Positions 1 to 10,309 of a stretch of DNA of 64,000 bases are shown piece after piece. The first letter of the stretch is position 1, and each line of letters begins with the position of its first letter. The notes beneath the pieces were generated by a model. That model was not told the origin of the DNA. It did no database searches and saw only the letters and a list, made by a program, of their open reading frames with translations. This DNA is from Aedes albopictus. Taxonomy: Eukaryota > Arthropoda > Insecta > Diptera > Culicidae. The stretch spans positions 429,275,265-429,339,264 of the forward strand of contig NC_085138.1 of NCBI RefSeq assembly GCF_035046485.1, given 5' to 3'. A program made the translations under genes and the position numbers.

Positions 1-2260
1 TGGGTCGTTTAATTAGAAATTCCACCAATAAACGGCAAATTTTAAATTTCATATATCTCAGGACTCTCACCACTTAGAAAGTAGGTGTCTTCGACAACGT
101 TGTTAAGTGAGTCAAGGGCTTACAGTTAATGGTCCACTAGGCGGCGCTAGTTACACATTTGCAAAATCATTCAAATGATTGATATTTTTTCGTGAAGTAA
201 TCAACAAGCTGTAAGTTTGTTTTCTTTGAACGTGTCTAAGTCAAGTCAAAGGTTTTTCAAAGAGCTATGTATTAGTCATAATTGTGCAATGTCGCATTTC
301 ATTCGGTCCCCTTGATCCAGAGATATAGCAATTTAAACGAAGAACACTCAAATATGAACTACTTTATTAGAGTTGCTCCTATTTTATGTAAAGTTATCCA
401 ATCGAGCCCAAATTTGTACCGTTTATAGCTTACTAGTTGTGCAACTGGCAGGAAAAATTTGAGAATATTTGGTGCATTATCGAAAAAGTTACAGCTTGCT
501 GAATATATTTGAAATAATAAATTAAAGTTGCATGCTTCAATTAATTCGTAACTAGCGCCGCCTACTGACAGAACCTTGAACCAATCAGCTAATCAACTGA
601 GCGGCCGTAACCAACCTAACAACATCGCCGAAGACATCAACTTTCTAAGTGATCTGAGTCCTGAGATATATGGAATATAATATTTGTTTGCTCACTAGCG
701 CTAGGGTAATTGATCCAATCATGGAGGAGTTAAGCGCTGGGTTCATGTTTAAACCACAATTGTATCGCCCCAAGCAAACTTTTTACATGGATTGAATTGA
801 AAATAATATAATCCATCCTTAATCTACGGGAAAATAACGAAATATTGCCACTTTGATGTTGTTATGAGCATTTTATTCGTTTTTATCTGAAAGATCATTG
901 TGTTCCTAATGTTGCGGTATGTGTTCCTAATGTTGCGGTATTTTGTTCCTATTGTTGCGGTATCCCATTGAAATCATATGGGATACCGCAACATTAGGAA
1001 CACTACCGCAACAATAGGAACACAGCAGCAAACACATTTATGAAAATATTTTTTAAAAATAGGTTTTTGGGCAAATCTTAAGCAAACAAATGGTGCAATC
1101 TCATAATTTAAGCACCATACATCTATTTAAAATACCTTTTGGTAACATTTCAGTCGAAAAAGTGCTCAATTGCCATTACCGCAACAATAGGTACTACCGC
1201 AACGATGGGAACAATTACCCTACCTTGTGGTGGAATTTTGAATCAAACGGCTCATCATTTGTTAGTTCCTGACCAGCCAAATAATATTGCCGAAGACACC
1301 AACTCTCTAAGTAATCAGGATGATGAGATATTTGGTATAAACATTTCATCAGTGTTACGTCTGTTTGTCTCTGTTATGACAGATATCACAGACAGCAAGA
1401 CGTAGCACTGGCGAAATTGCCATACCGTACATCTTGGCACCATGATTACTTAAATATTCGGTATACTTGGCAAAGTTGGTAGGCCAGCCAAGGTTTTACT
1501 GGTGATGGGCCGTTTGATTTAAAATTCCACCACTAGGTAGCGCTGACGATAAATTAATTATTATATTCCATATATCTCAGAACTCTGATTACTTAGAAAG
1601 TTGGTTTCTTCGGCAATGTTGTTTGGTTTATTAAGGCCTTTCAGTTGATTAGCTGATTGGTTCAAGATTCTGCCAGTAGACGGCACTAGTTGCAAATTAG
1701 TAGAAGCATGTATCTTTTACTTATTATCTCGAATATATTCAGCAACCTGTAACTTTCTATAATGTGTAGGAAATATTCTCAAATTTTATCTGCTAGTTTC
1801 ACAACTAATTAGCTATAAATGGTACAAATTTGAGCTCGATTGGATAATTTTACATGAAGTTGGAACGACTCTAGTAAAATGTTTCATATTTGAGTGTTCT
1901 TCGTTAAACTGCTATATCTCTGGATTAAGTGACCCAAATGAAATGAAATTTTGCACATTTATGATCAATATATAGCTCTTTGAAAAACCTTTGACTTGAC
2001 TTAAATATGTTCAAAGAAAACTAAATTACAGCTTTTTGATTGCTTTACGAAAAAAAAACATTCATTTCCATAATTTTGCAAATGTGTAACTTGCGCTTCC
2101 TTGTGGCAAAATTTCGAAACAAGTGGACCATTAACTGTAAGCCCTTGACCTACCAAACAACATTGTCAAAGACACCAACTTTGTAAGTGACCAGAATTCT
2201 GAGATATATTAAATTTAAAATTTGCTTGACCTCTAGCACCGCCTAGTGGTATATACAAAA
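1..2260. repeat. Foldback-type composite repeat, left arm running off the window
   Basis: The segment from the window start to about 700 reappears as a diverged inverted copy at about 1500-2230; the centre lies near 1110. Each arm alternates two modules. One, of about 370 bp, contains AAAGTTACAGC and a TTTGAGAATATT-type stretch. The other, of about 135 bp, carries CTAGCGCC, GCCGAAGACA and GAGATAT. The second module is recognisably the same sequence as the 143-bp satellite monomer at 5016-8965. Open stretches here are short and show no domain. The left end lies outside the window, so terminal repeats and TSD cannot be checked. I read it as a non-autonomous DNA element or a head-to-head pair; the family name is unknown to me. 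Confidence 0.7.
900..1212. repeat. Cluster of seven 18-bp motifs GTTCCTAATGTTGCGGTA
   Basis: Three copies run on the + strand (about 900-961) and four on the - strand (983-1000, 1004-1021, 1178-1195, 1195-1212), differing by one to three bases. The junction near 955-990 forms a hairpin whose stem contains GCGGTATCCCAT. The cluster sits at the centre of the larger inverted repeat at 1-2260, so it may be the loop region of that element. No protein-coding role is seen. Confidence 0.75.
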
Positions 2261-2269
2261 GCATGCTAA

Positions 2270-3480
2270 GTTTTAAAAATTGCCTAAAACATTTTTAGCA
2301 AGTTGTATCCTTTTATAAAGTCCACCAAAACTATTCAAATTTTGATTACTTGTTCCTCAACGAGTTTGATTTAATTGGTGCAAATTTGGGCTTGATTGAT
2401 TATTCAACTTTACACGAAATTAGAGCCCTTCTATCTATATCTAGTTTTTGACTTCCGTTTATCAAATTACTGTACCGTAATCCGGGGTAACATTGATCAG
2501 AATTTTCGATCTTTCTTGAATAATTCTCTTGTTAAAGCAAATGCTACATGTTTTATATTTTTAAAAGAAGTACTGGCCCTCTGAGTTTGTGTTAAGCTAC
2601 TCGTAAAAGTATTGTAAAACTTTAAAACATGTTTAAAAGGGTTTTTAAATCTAATTTTTGATTGTGTTGATTTGGGGTAACATTGATCATGTCAGTGATC
2701 AATGTTCATTTGTGTTGAAAATACCCTTACTTACTTAATTTGGGGTCGCTGATTTCGAATATGTTGTCTAAATTCTTACAAATAATGTACTTTTTAAGTT
2801 ATTTTAGGATTAAAATCCTCTAAACAACGAATAACGCCTAAAGGTAGGCAATGGCTTAAGGAATTGATAGTCGACTTTTAATAAATCGTAAATTTTACTG
2901 AAAAATAGCATTTTCATAAAAGTTTCGTTTATTAAATCCAACTCTAGTATATCATATTGAAGTAATACAGTGATTTCGAACCTCATATTATATCTAGTAT
3001 TCACGCCAAGCATGGATGTTTGACAGTGTATCTCATTGCGTTACGAAACACAGTTATGGAAAAACCGATTTAATTCAATGTTTATGAAATTCAATTTTCA
3101 TGAATTGCATGTCATTTAATAGCTAAATGATAGCAGATTACGATATATCATTCCATAGTAGAAACTGATTCAATGTAAAATGCTTGTTTGAACATTTCAT
3201 GAGGTGGGTCAAGCCGATCAATGTTACCCCGCTGATCAATGATACCCCGGATTACGGTACCTTAGGACTAAGCGAACCGAATTAAATTAAATTTTGAAAG
3301 TTTGTGACTAATGTATTGGTCTTCATGTATCGTTGGACTCGACTAAAATATGACCAAAGGCAAACAAGTTGCAAATTATTGAAAAATTTTCGAAAAGTTC
3401 TAATGATTCGAATGTTTTATCCAAGGGATGAAAGTCTCTTTAATAAAGACAAATCAATCAAATCAATCGAATGTTTTATT
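2270..3480. repeat. Older copy of the foldback-family module, split by a MITE
   Basis: The pieces 2270-2472 and 3260-about 3440 line up with one continuous stretch of the repeat at about 1720-2000: GCAACCTGTAAC corresponds to GCAAGTTGTATCC, and the segment around the sixth-base purine run AAATGAAATGAAATTTT corresponds to AATTAAATTAAATTTT. The MITE at 2475-3257 interrupts the alignment at a TA dinucleotide. This shows that the split copy is older than the MITE. No coding potential is seen. Confidence 0.65.
2475..3257. mobile_element. TA-flanked MITE with 25-bp TIRs (CCGTAATCCGGGGTAACATT...)
   Basis: The left end reads CCGTAATCCGGGGTAACATT and continues GATCA. The right end is its near-perfect reverse complement, ending GATTACGG. 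Both ends are flanked by TA (2473-2474 and 3258-3259), the duplication typical of Tc1/mariner-type elements. The end motif GGGTAACATTGATCA is repeated inside near 2672 and 3217-3233 on both strands, like subterminal transposase sites. No transposase is visible in the 783 bp, so it is non-autonomous. Its insertion point lies inside an older repeat (2270-3480). Confidence 0.85.
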
Positions 3481-4150
3481 TTTGTAAATTTGCTATGACT
3501 TTGTAAAACATTCTGATATTGTATAGAAAATAATCAATCAGCAGATTTTTGGATAAGCCAGACTTGATTGACCGTAATCATTTCACAATAATGAAAAAAA
3601 AAAGAAATGACAGAACTTGGCAGAAACATTTTTGTCTTCGTAAATACGACTCTAGACCCATTGTGCACTGAAAAGCCCGCATCCAGCAGGTTGCTGTTTG
3701 CAAGTGGAAAATTCCATGTAGACAAAAGGACGCGAAGCTCAGCAGCGAAGCGAAAGTTATTTTTAGACGCAACCCGGTTCAACTTCTCGGGTTTGAATGG
3801 AGGTGTTTGTGTGTAGTGGTATGGAAGCTATGGAACCGTGTAGCGCATCTTAATACAACGAATGGATTATGATTTATCACATTTTCTGTACGTTTTTAAT
3901 ACATAAATTGGTAGAAAAGGCATACCGCAATTTTTGGTAGCTTTTCTTGTTTTGCGTGTAGTAATAACTGAAATAATCTGCTTGTAGCTCATCAATGGAT
4001 AGTTTTCAACAGTTTTTGGGCATTTTAATATGCATCATTCTAATAATTTCTCTATATAATGGGTTGATATTCGGCATTCTAGTAGTATATCCTGCCCACC
4101 ATAACCTTCTGGCTTTGCGAGCACGTGGCTCTGCCGCCACACACCGCCAC
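3481..4150. other. No recognisable feature
   Basis: AT-rich with a short moderately GC-rich patch around 3650-3800 that is open in several frames at once. No domain, TIR or tandem structure is seen. The overlapping short open frames look like chance. Confidence 0.5.
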
Positions 4151-4154
4151 AGAG

Positions 4155-4285
4155 CTATGAAAATCATAGACCAAAACGGCTTTCCTGGGAAGCCGACTAG
4201 GCTGATATTTAAAAGCAACGATGGAAGGTGTGCAAAACTGCGTAGTTTTATCTTGAACTTGTTGTTATACTAAATAAATGAATGA
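4155..4285 (+). pseudogene. Possible scrap of a non-LTR reverse transcriptase
   Basis: In the + frame the residues around 4155-4230 read M-K-I-I-D-Q-N-G-F-P-G-K-P-T-R-L-I, followed by D-G-R-C. This resembles the segment just before the LRQGD box of the LINE reverse transcriptase found intact elsewhere in this window (I-M-R-E-Y-G-F-P-D-K-L-I-R-L-I). It is followed by a tail-like AAATAAATGAATGAAATG stretch. The match covers only about 25 residues, so this is tentative. The 92-residue open frame containing it is not a gene. Confidence 0.35.
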
Positions 4286-5015
4286 AATGAATCAACATCT
4301 CATTCTCATCTATCTCATTTTCTTCCGAAGCTCACAGTGGAAACGATTTCCACTGATGATGCGTGATCGTATTTTACGGATCAACTGATTTACAGCTGTA
4401 ATTATATGGACCAGAGTCCTTTAGGTAGTTCTATTCTCGAGACACACAAATTCAAAATTTCTATGAATCATTGAAGCCGCCTAACGGGACAACATAAACC
4501 AACCCATTCATCATCGGATAATAACTCTCCTGAACGAGCACGAAAAAGAGAGGAGAATGGAAGACGGTGCAACATGCTTCATTTTCCACGGTATTAGCAA
4601 AACTTACTAATCTGCGAATAGACCATTGGGCATGCAAGTCTTCTGGCCTCTAACCAAATTGCTAGGCGCTAAATGATCAAATTACGTTCAATTTATCTAT
4701 CTACACCTATTTTGCATGAAGCCGAATCAGTAGGTCGGCTCTAGGGGCACGTTCGACCCAAACGAATGTCTTTGAGTTGAGAGTCACAATGAACCTGAGT
4801 AAAGATAACAAATTGATAGAACATAGCACATTATCGAAAATTACGTTATCATTAGTTCAAGTTGATAACTAATTATACTATACTATATTTTGTTCAATAT
4901 TATATTTAGTGAAATGAGACGGCTGTTTGATACCTAGCTGATTTTGTTATCAATCAGTAGCCATGCAGTTCTATTTCATCGTAAAAACGACTTTATCAAT
5001 ATTTGTTCAGAGTTT
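4286..5015. repeat. Left flank of the satellite, with one diverged unit (about 4470-4640)
   Basis: Around 4470-4640 there is a decayed unit, GCCGCCTAACGGG then ATCGGATAATAAC, followed by a segment containing ATGCTTCATTTTCCACGG. The same tail is present on the other side of the array at about 9027-9200 (ATGCTTCATTTCTCCGCAG), in the same orientation. The rest (4640-4940) shows nothing I recognise. Confidence 0.5.
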
Positions 5016-8000
5016 TTAGAGCCCACTTGCGCCACCTTGCGCAGACAAACCTACAACCAACCAACCTATCGGATAGCTCTGGATTTCCTGATCAACTTTG
5101 CCGAAGACAAAAATTGTCTCTGTAGTCTGGTTGTTGAGATACAGAAGTTAAGAATTTCTATGACTCGCTAGTGCCACCTAGTGGATAAACCTGGAACCAA
5201 CTAGTTCAGTATCGGATAGCTCATGATGTCCTGATCGACCTTGTCGAAGACGAAATTTTGAAATTCTTCTATGTAGTCTGATTTTTGAGATACAGAAGTA
5301 CATAATATTTAGAGCCCACTTGCGCCACCTAGCGGACAAACCTACAATCAACAAGTTCTCTATCGGATAGCTGTTGATGTCCTGATCGACATTGCCGAAG
5401 ACGATATTTTTCAATGTAGTCTGATTCACGAGATACAGATGTCTGGATAGAGTATAGTTCTTAAGTGATATAATTAAGTGAAATTGTAGTCTACGGTATG
5501 TTTGACGAAATAAATAAATAAAATAAATAAATGAATTTTTAGGGCTCACTAACGCCATCTAGCAGATAAACCTTGAACCAACTAGTGCGCTATCGAGTAG
5601 CTCTTGATGTCCTGATCAACTTTGCCGAAGGCGAAATTCTTCTATGTAGTCTGATTCTCGAGATACAGAAATTCAGAATTTTAGAGCCCACTTGCGCTAC
5701 CTAGCGGACAAACCTACAATCAACTAGTTTACTATCGGATAGCTGTTGATGTCCTGATCGAGATTGACGAAGACAGAATTTTTCTATGTAGTCGGATTTT
5801 CGAGATACAGAGGCTTAATTTTTTTAGGACTCACTAGCGCCACCTAACGGTTAAACCCAGAAAGAACTAGCTCACTATCGGATAGCTATTGATGTCCTGA
5901 TCAACCTTGCCGAAGATAAAATTCTTCTATGGAGTCGGATTCTCGAAATATAGAGGTTTAAATTTTTAAGGACTCACTAGCGCCATCTAACGGATTAACC
6001 TAGAACGAACTAGTTCACTATCGGATAGCTATTGATGTCCTGATCAACCTTGCTGGAGACGAAATCTTCTATGTAGTCGGATTCTCAAGATACAGAGATT
6101 TAATTTTTTTAGGACTCACTAGCGCCACCTCACGGATAAACCTAGAACGAACTAGTTCACTATCGGAGAGCTATTGATTACCTGATCAACTTTGCCGAAG
6201 ACAAAATGTTTCTGTTGATCAGCTGTTGAAGACGAAATTCTTCTATGTAGTCGGATTCTCGAGATACAGAGGTTTAATTTTTTTAGGACTCACTTGAGCC
6301 ACCTAATGGATAAATCTAGAACCAACTAGTTCACTATCGGATAGCTATTGATGTCCTGATCAACCTTGCCGAAGACAAAATTCTTCTATGTAGTCGGATT
6401 CTCGAAATATAGAGGTTTAAATTTTTAAGGACTCACTAGCGCCACCTAACGGATAAACCTAGAATGAACTAGCTCACTATCGGATAGCTATGGATGTCCT
6501 AATCAACCTTGCCGAAGACGAAATTCATCTATGTGATCGGATTCTCGCGATACAGAGATTTAAATTTTTAGGACTCACTTGCGCCACCTAACGGATAAAT
6601 CTAGAACCAACTAGTTCACTATCGGATAGCTATTGATGTCCTGATCAACCTTGCCGAAGACAAAATTCTTCTATGTAGTGGGATTCTCGAAATATAGAGG
6701 TTTAAATTTTTAAGGACTCACTAGCGCCACCTAACGGATAAACCTAGAATGAACTAGCTCACTATCGGATAGCTATGGATGTCCTAATCAACCTTGCCGA
6801 AGACGAAATTGATCTATGTGATCGGATTCTCGAGATACACAGATTTATTTTTTTAGGACTCACTTGCGCCACCTAATGGATAAATCTAGAACCAACTAGT
6901 TCACTATCGGATAGCTATTGATGTCCTGATCAACCTTGCCGAAGACAAAATTCTTCTATGTAGTCGGATTCTCGAAATATAGAGGTTTAAATTTTTAAGG
7001 ACTCACTAGCGCCACCTAACGGATAAACCTAGAATGAACTAGCTCACTATCGGATAGCTATGGATGTCCTAATCAACCTTGCCGAAGACGAAATTCATCT
7101 ATGTGATCGGATTCTCGAGATACACAGATTTAATTTTTTTAGGACTCACTTGCGCCACCTAATGGATAAATCTAGAACCAACTAGTTCACTATCAGATAG
7201 CTATTGATGTCCTGATCAACCTTGCCGAAGACGAAATTCTTCTATGTGATCGGATTCTCGCGATACAGAGATTTAAATTTTTAGGACTCACTTGCGCCAC
7301 CTAACGGATAAATCTAGAACCAACTAGTTCACTATCGGATAGCTATTGATGTCCTGATCAACCTTGCCGAAGACAAAATTCTTCTATGTAGTGGGATTCT
7401 CGAAATATAGAGGTTTAATTTTTTAAGGACTCACTAGCGCCACCTAACGAATAAACCTAGAATGAACTAGCTCACTATCGGATAGCTATGGATGTCCTAA
7501 TCAACCTTGCCGAAGACGAAATTCATCTATGTGATCGGATTCTCGAGATACACAGATTTAATTTTTTTAGGACTCACTTGCGCCACCTAATGGATAAATC
7601 TAGAACCAACTAGTTCACTATCAGATAGCTATTGATGTCCTGATCAACCTTGCCGAAGACGAAATTCTTCTATGTGATCGGATTCTCGCGATACAGAGAT
7701 TTAAATTTTTAGGACTCACTTGCGCCACCTAACGGATAAATCTAGAACCAACTAGTTCACTATCGGATAGCTATTGATGTCCTGATCAACCTTGCCGAAG
7801 ACAAAATTCTTCTATGTAGTGGGATTCTCGAAATATAGAGGTTTAATTTTTTAAGGACTCACTAGCGCCACCTAACGAATAAACCTAGAATGAACTAGCT
7901 CACTATCGGATAGCTATGGATGTCCTAATCAACCTTGCCGAAGACGAAATTCATCTATGTGATCGGATTCTCGCGATACAGAGATTTAATTTTTTTAGGG

Positions 8001-8965
8001 CTCACTAGCGCCATCTAACGGATAAACCTAGAACGAACTAGTTCACTATCGGATAGCTATTGATGTCCTGATCAACCTTGCCGAAGACAAAATTCTTCTA
8101 TGTAGTCGGATTCTCGAGATAAAGAGGTTTAAATTTTTAAGGACTCACTAGCGCCACCTAACGGATAAACCTAGAACGAACTAGCTCACTATCGGATAGC
8201 TTTTGATGTCCTGATCAACCTTGCCGAAGACAAAATTCTTCTATGTGATCGGATTCTCGAGATACACAGATTTAATTTTTTTAGGACTCACTAGCGCCTC
8301 CTAACGGATAAATCTAGAACCAACTAGTTCACTATCGAATAGCTATTGATGTCCTGATCAACCTTGCCAAAGACGAAATTCTTCTATGTAATCGGATTCT
8401 CGAGATACAGAGGACTCACTAGCGCCACCTAACGGATAAATCTGGAACCAACTAGTTCACTATCGGATAGCTATTGATGTCCTGATCAACCTAGCTGAAG
8501 ACGAAATTCCTCTATGTAGTCGGATTCTCAAGATACAGAGGTTTAAATTTGTTGGGACTCACTAACGCCACCTAGCGGACAAACCTACAATCAACTAGTT
8601 CACTATCGGATTGCTGTTGATGTTCTGATTAACTTTGCCGAAGACAGAATTCTTCTATGTAGTCAGATTCTCGAGATAAAGAGGTTTATGTTTTTAGAGC
8701 TCACTAGCGCCATCTAACGAATAAACCTAGAACGAACTAGTTCACTATCGGATAGCTATTGATGTCCTGATCAACCTTGCCGAAGACGAAATTCTTCTAT
8801 GTAGTCGGATTCTCGAGATACAGAGGTTCAAATTTTTTAGGACTCACTAGCGCCACCTAGCGGATAAACCTAGAACCAACTAGTTCACTATCGGATAGCT
8901 CTTGATGTCCTGATCAACTTTGCTGAATATAATTTTTTTCTATGTAGTCTGATTCTCAATATACG
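5016..8965 (+). repeat. 143-bp satellite array, about 27 monomers
   Basis: Taking GGACTCACTAGCGCCACC as the monomer start, units begin near 5016, 5162, 5310, 5543, 5683, 5826, 5970, 6112, 6286, 6429, 6572, 6715, 6857, 7000, 7143, 7285, 7428, 7570, 7713, 7856, 7998, 8140, 8285, 8405, 8552, 8696 and 8844. Most spacings are 142-144 bp. The outer units are diverged and the centre is nearly homogeneous. Between about 7257 and 8000 a three-monomer block of about 428 bp is repeated almost exactly, marked by the diagnostic variants TCTCGCGATACAG, GTAGTGGGATTC and TTCATCTATGTGATCGG. Every unit keeps CTATCGGATAGC and a GCCGAAGAC box. The unit at 6112 carries an extra 32 bp and the one at 8285 is short. 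There is no coding potential. Confidence 0.97.
5448..5535 (+). mobile_element. Short A-rich-tailed insertion in a satellite monomer
   Basis: The satellite unit is interrupted after GAGATACAGATGT and resumes with GAATTTTTAGGGCTCAC. The extra about 88 bp has a body of about 60 bp ending TATGTTTGACG and then an AAATA/AAAT repeat tail. This is the structure of a 3' LINE or SINE end inserted by target-primed reverse transcription. No long TSD is obvious, and the source family is unknown. Confidence 0.5.
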
Positions 8966-9227
8966 AAGGCGACAGTATTGGCAATGGCTGTTGACGAAAC
9001 ACCTGTCAAAGCACAATGTTTCGTGATCACTAGTGCCACCTACTGGAGCGAATACGTACTAAATTACGTACTATCGAAGAGTCCTTGATCTTCTCAACAA
9101 CTTTGCTGAAGACACCAGTCTTCCAAAATGCTTCATTTCTCCGCAGTTATCGCATAAGTTACTGATCTATAAATCACTGGGCGTTCGAGGCATCTGATCT
9201 ATAAATAGATCACTGGGCGGAAATGGG
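8966..9227 (+). repeat. Right flank of the satellite with a diverged unit
   Basis: A spacer is followed at about 9027 by CACTAGTGCCACCTACTGG, then CTATCGAAGAG and GCTGAAGACACC, a diverged monomer. It ends in a tail shared with 4560-4640. The array is therefore bounded on both sides by older copies of the same unit. Confidence 0.6.
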
Positions 9228-9655
9228 TTAACCTGCACATTCTTTCGTCCTACCGATTACGCGCCTCTGCATATCACCCATCACGATGAAAGCTGTTCCC
9301 AGCTCGCGTGCGTTGCCACAGCTCTGGTAGATGGTATAATTACCTCTAAACGTTCGCACCATGGATCCTGTCCAACAAACCTCCTGCAGTGCTACGATGC
9401 CGAGCCCACGGTCCTTCAGTCGATCGGCGAGTATGCGAGTGCTCCCAATCGGCAGTTCCACGTTGTACCGAGTTTCCAATCGCAAGTCGTTTTTGTTCGC
9501 TGGGGTCATTGCCGTTAGTCTCGTATTATTCTGTTGCTGATTTTCCGTTACATTTTTTTGTAGATGGCTCGTAGGGCCTGACACCAACCCCCTACTTTCC
9601 GGAGGACCACAGTGTACAGTTGAACTTGGAGTCCTTCCCTGGCACTGGGACGTTG
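9228..9655 (-). pseudogene. 5' fragment of a LINE: start of an endonuclease domain
   Basis: Read on the - strand, an open frame of about 119 residues contains the beginning of an apurinic/apyrimidinic-type endonuclease of a non-LTR retrotransposon. The first conserved block reads R-Y-N-V, then I-V-A-L-Q-E-V-C-W-T-G, with the metal-binding glutamate in the LQE motif, followed by G-N-Y-T-I-Y-Q-S-C-G and E-L-G-T-A-F-I-V. The frame stops after R-V-I-G-R-T-K and the rest of the element is missing. About 60 bp of GC-rich leader precedes it (9590-9655). LINE copies are usually truncated at the 5' end, so a lone 5' piece implies a later deletion or rearrangement. It probably belongs to the same RTE-like group as the copies at 22678 and 35213, but they do not overlap, so this is inference. 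Confidence 0.75.
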
Positions 9656-10309
9656 ATCAGCCGCCACGGGCGTAGCCAGCTTTTCGATCAGGGGGGCGAG
9701 CACCCTTAGCAAATTCGTACGTGCTAGCTTTTATAACTAAACACAACACGACGAAATTGAACATAATAACATTTAACCCTTCAGCAGTCACGCTGTTGTA
9801 TTTTGTATAATACGTTGAAAAAATCTCGCCTGTTCTACGCGAATCAACGTGGTGCTGGGAGCGTTGGCCAATTTCTGGAAGACTTAGGATTTTTATTACC
9901 TCGTGCATTATTTCTTCTCTTCTGAATCGCACCTTTATTTGTTAATGTCTACAAAATATTCCTAAGAAATTATGGCTGAACTCTTTTGGAAATTACGAAT
10001 TCTTTTGAGGACCCAGAAGTCTTCATGATTTCTTCAACATTTTTTCCAATAAAACATAATGGAAACCCGTCCGAAGGTTTATTTTCAAAGGAGGACTTAT
10101 ATTTTCGCTTATTGTAGGAATTCCTAATGGAGTCTCTGAAGAAATTGCTGGAAAATTTCTTGGTTCCTGGTAGCATCCTTTTTATATTATCATCCTATAT
10201 TATTATCTGGAGGAGTTCCTCCAGAAATTCTAGAAGTAATTCAAAAACTCATCAGGTTATCTTGGAGAAGTAGTTGGGTACATCCCAAGAAAAGACGATT
10301 GAAATTTTT
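9656..10309. other. No gene; a possible TTAA-element end near 9775
   Basis: At about 9775 the sequence TTAACCCTTCAGCAGTCACGC matches the end type seen intact at 55904-56026. No matching right end follows, so it is at best a solo end. CGGGCGTAGCCAG near 9667 looks repeat-derived. 9950-10300 grades into the 12-bp minisatellite. Confidence 0.4.

Noticed and set aside
3534..3816. Three overlapping open frames around 60-80 residues
   Set aside because: Open in three frames at once without a domain; chance.
5016..8965. Regularly spaced repeats reminiscent of a CRISPR array
   Set aside because: Whole 143-bp units are repeated without unique spacers, in a eukaryotic genome; it is a satellite.
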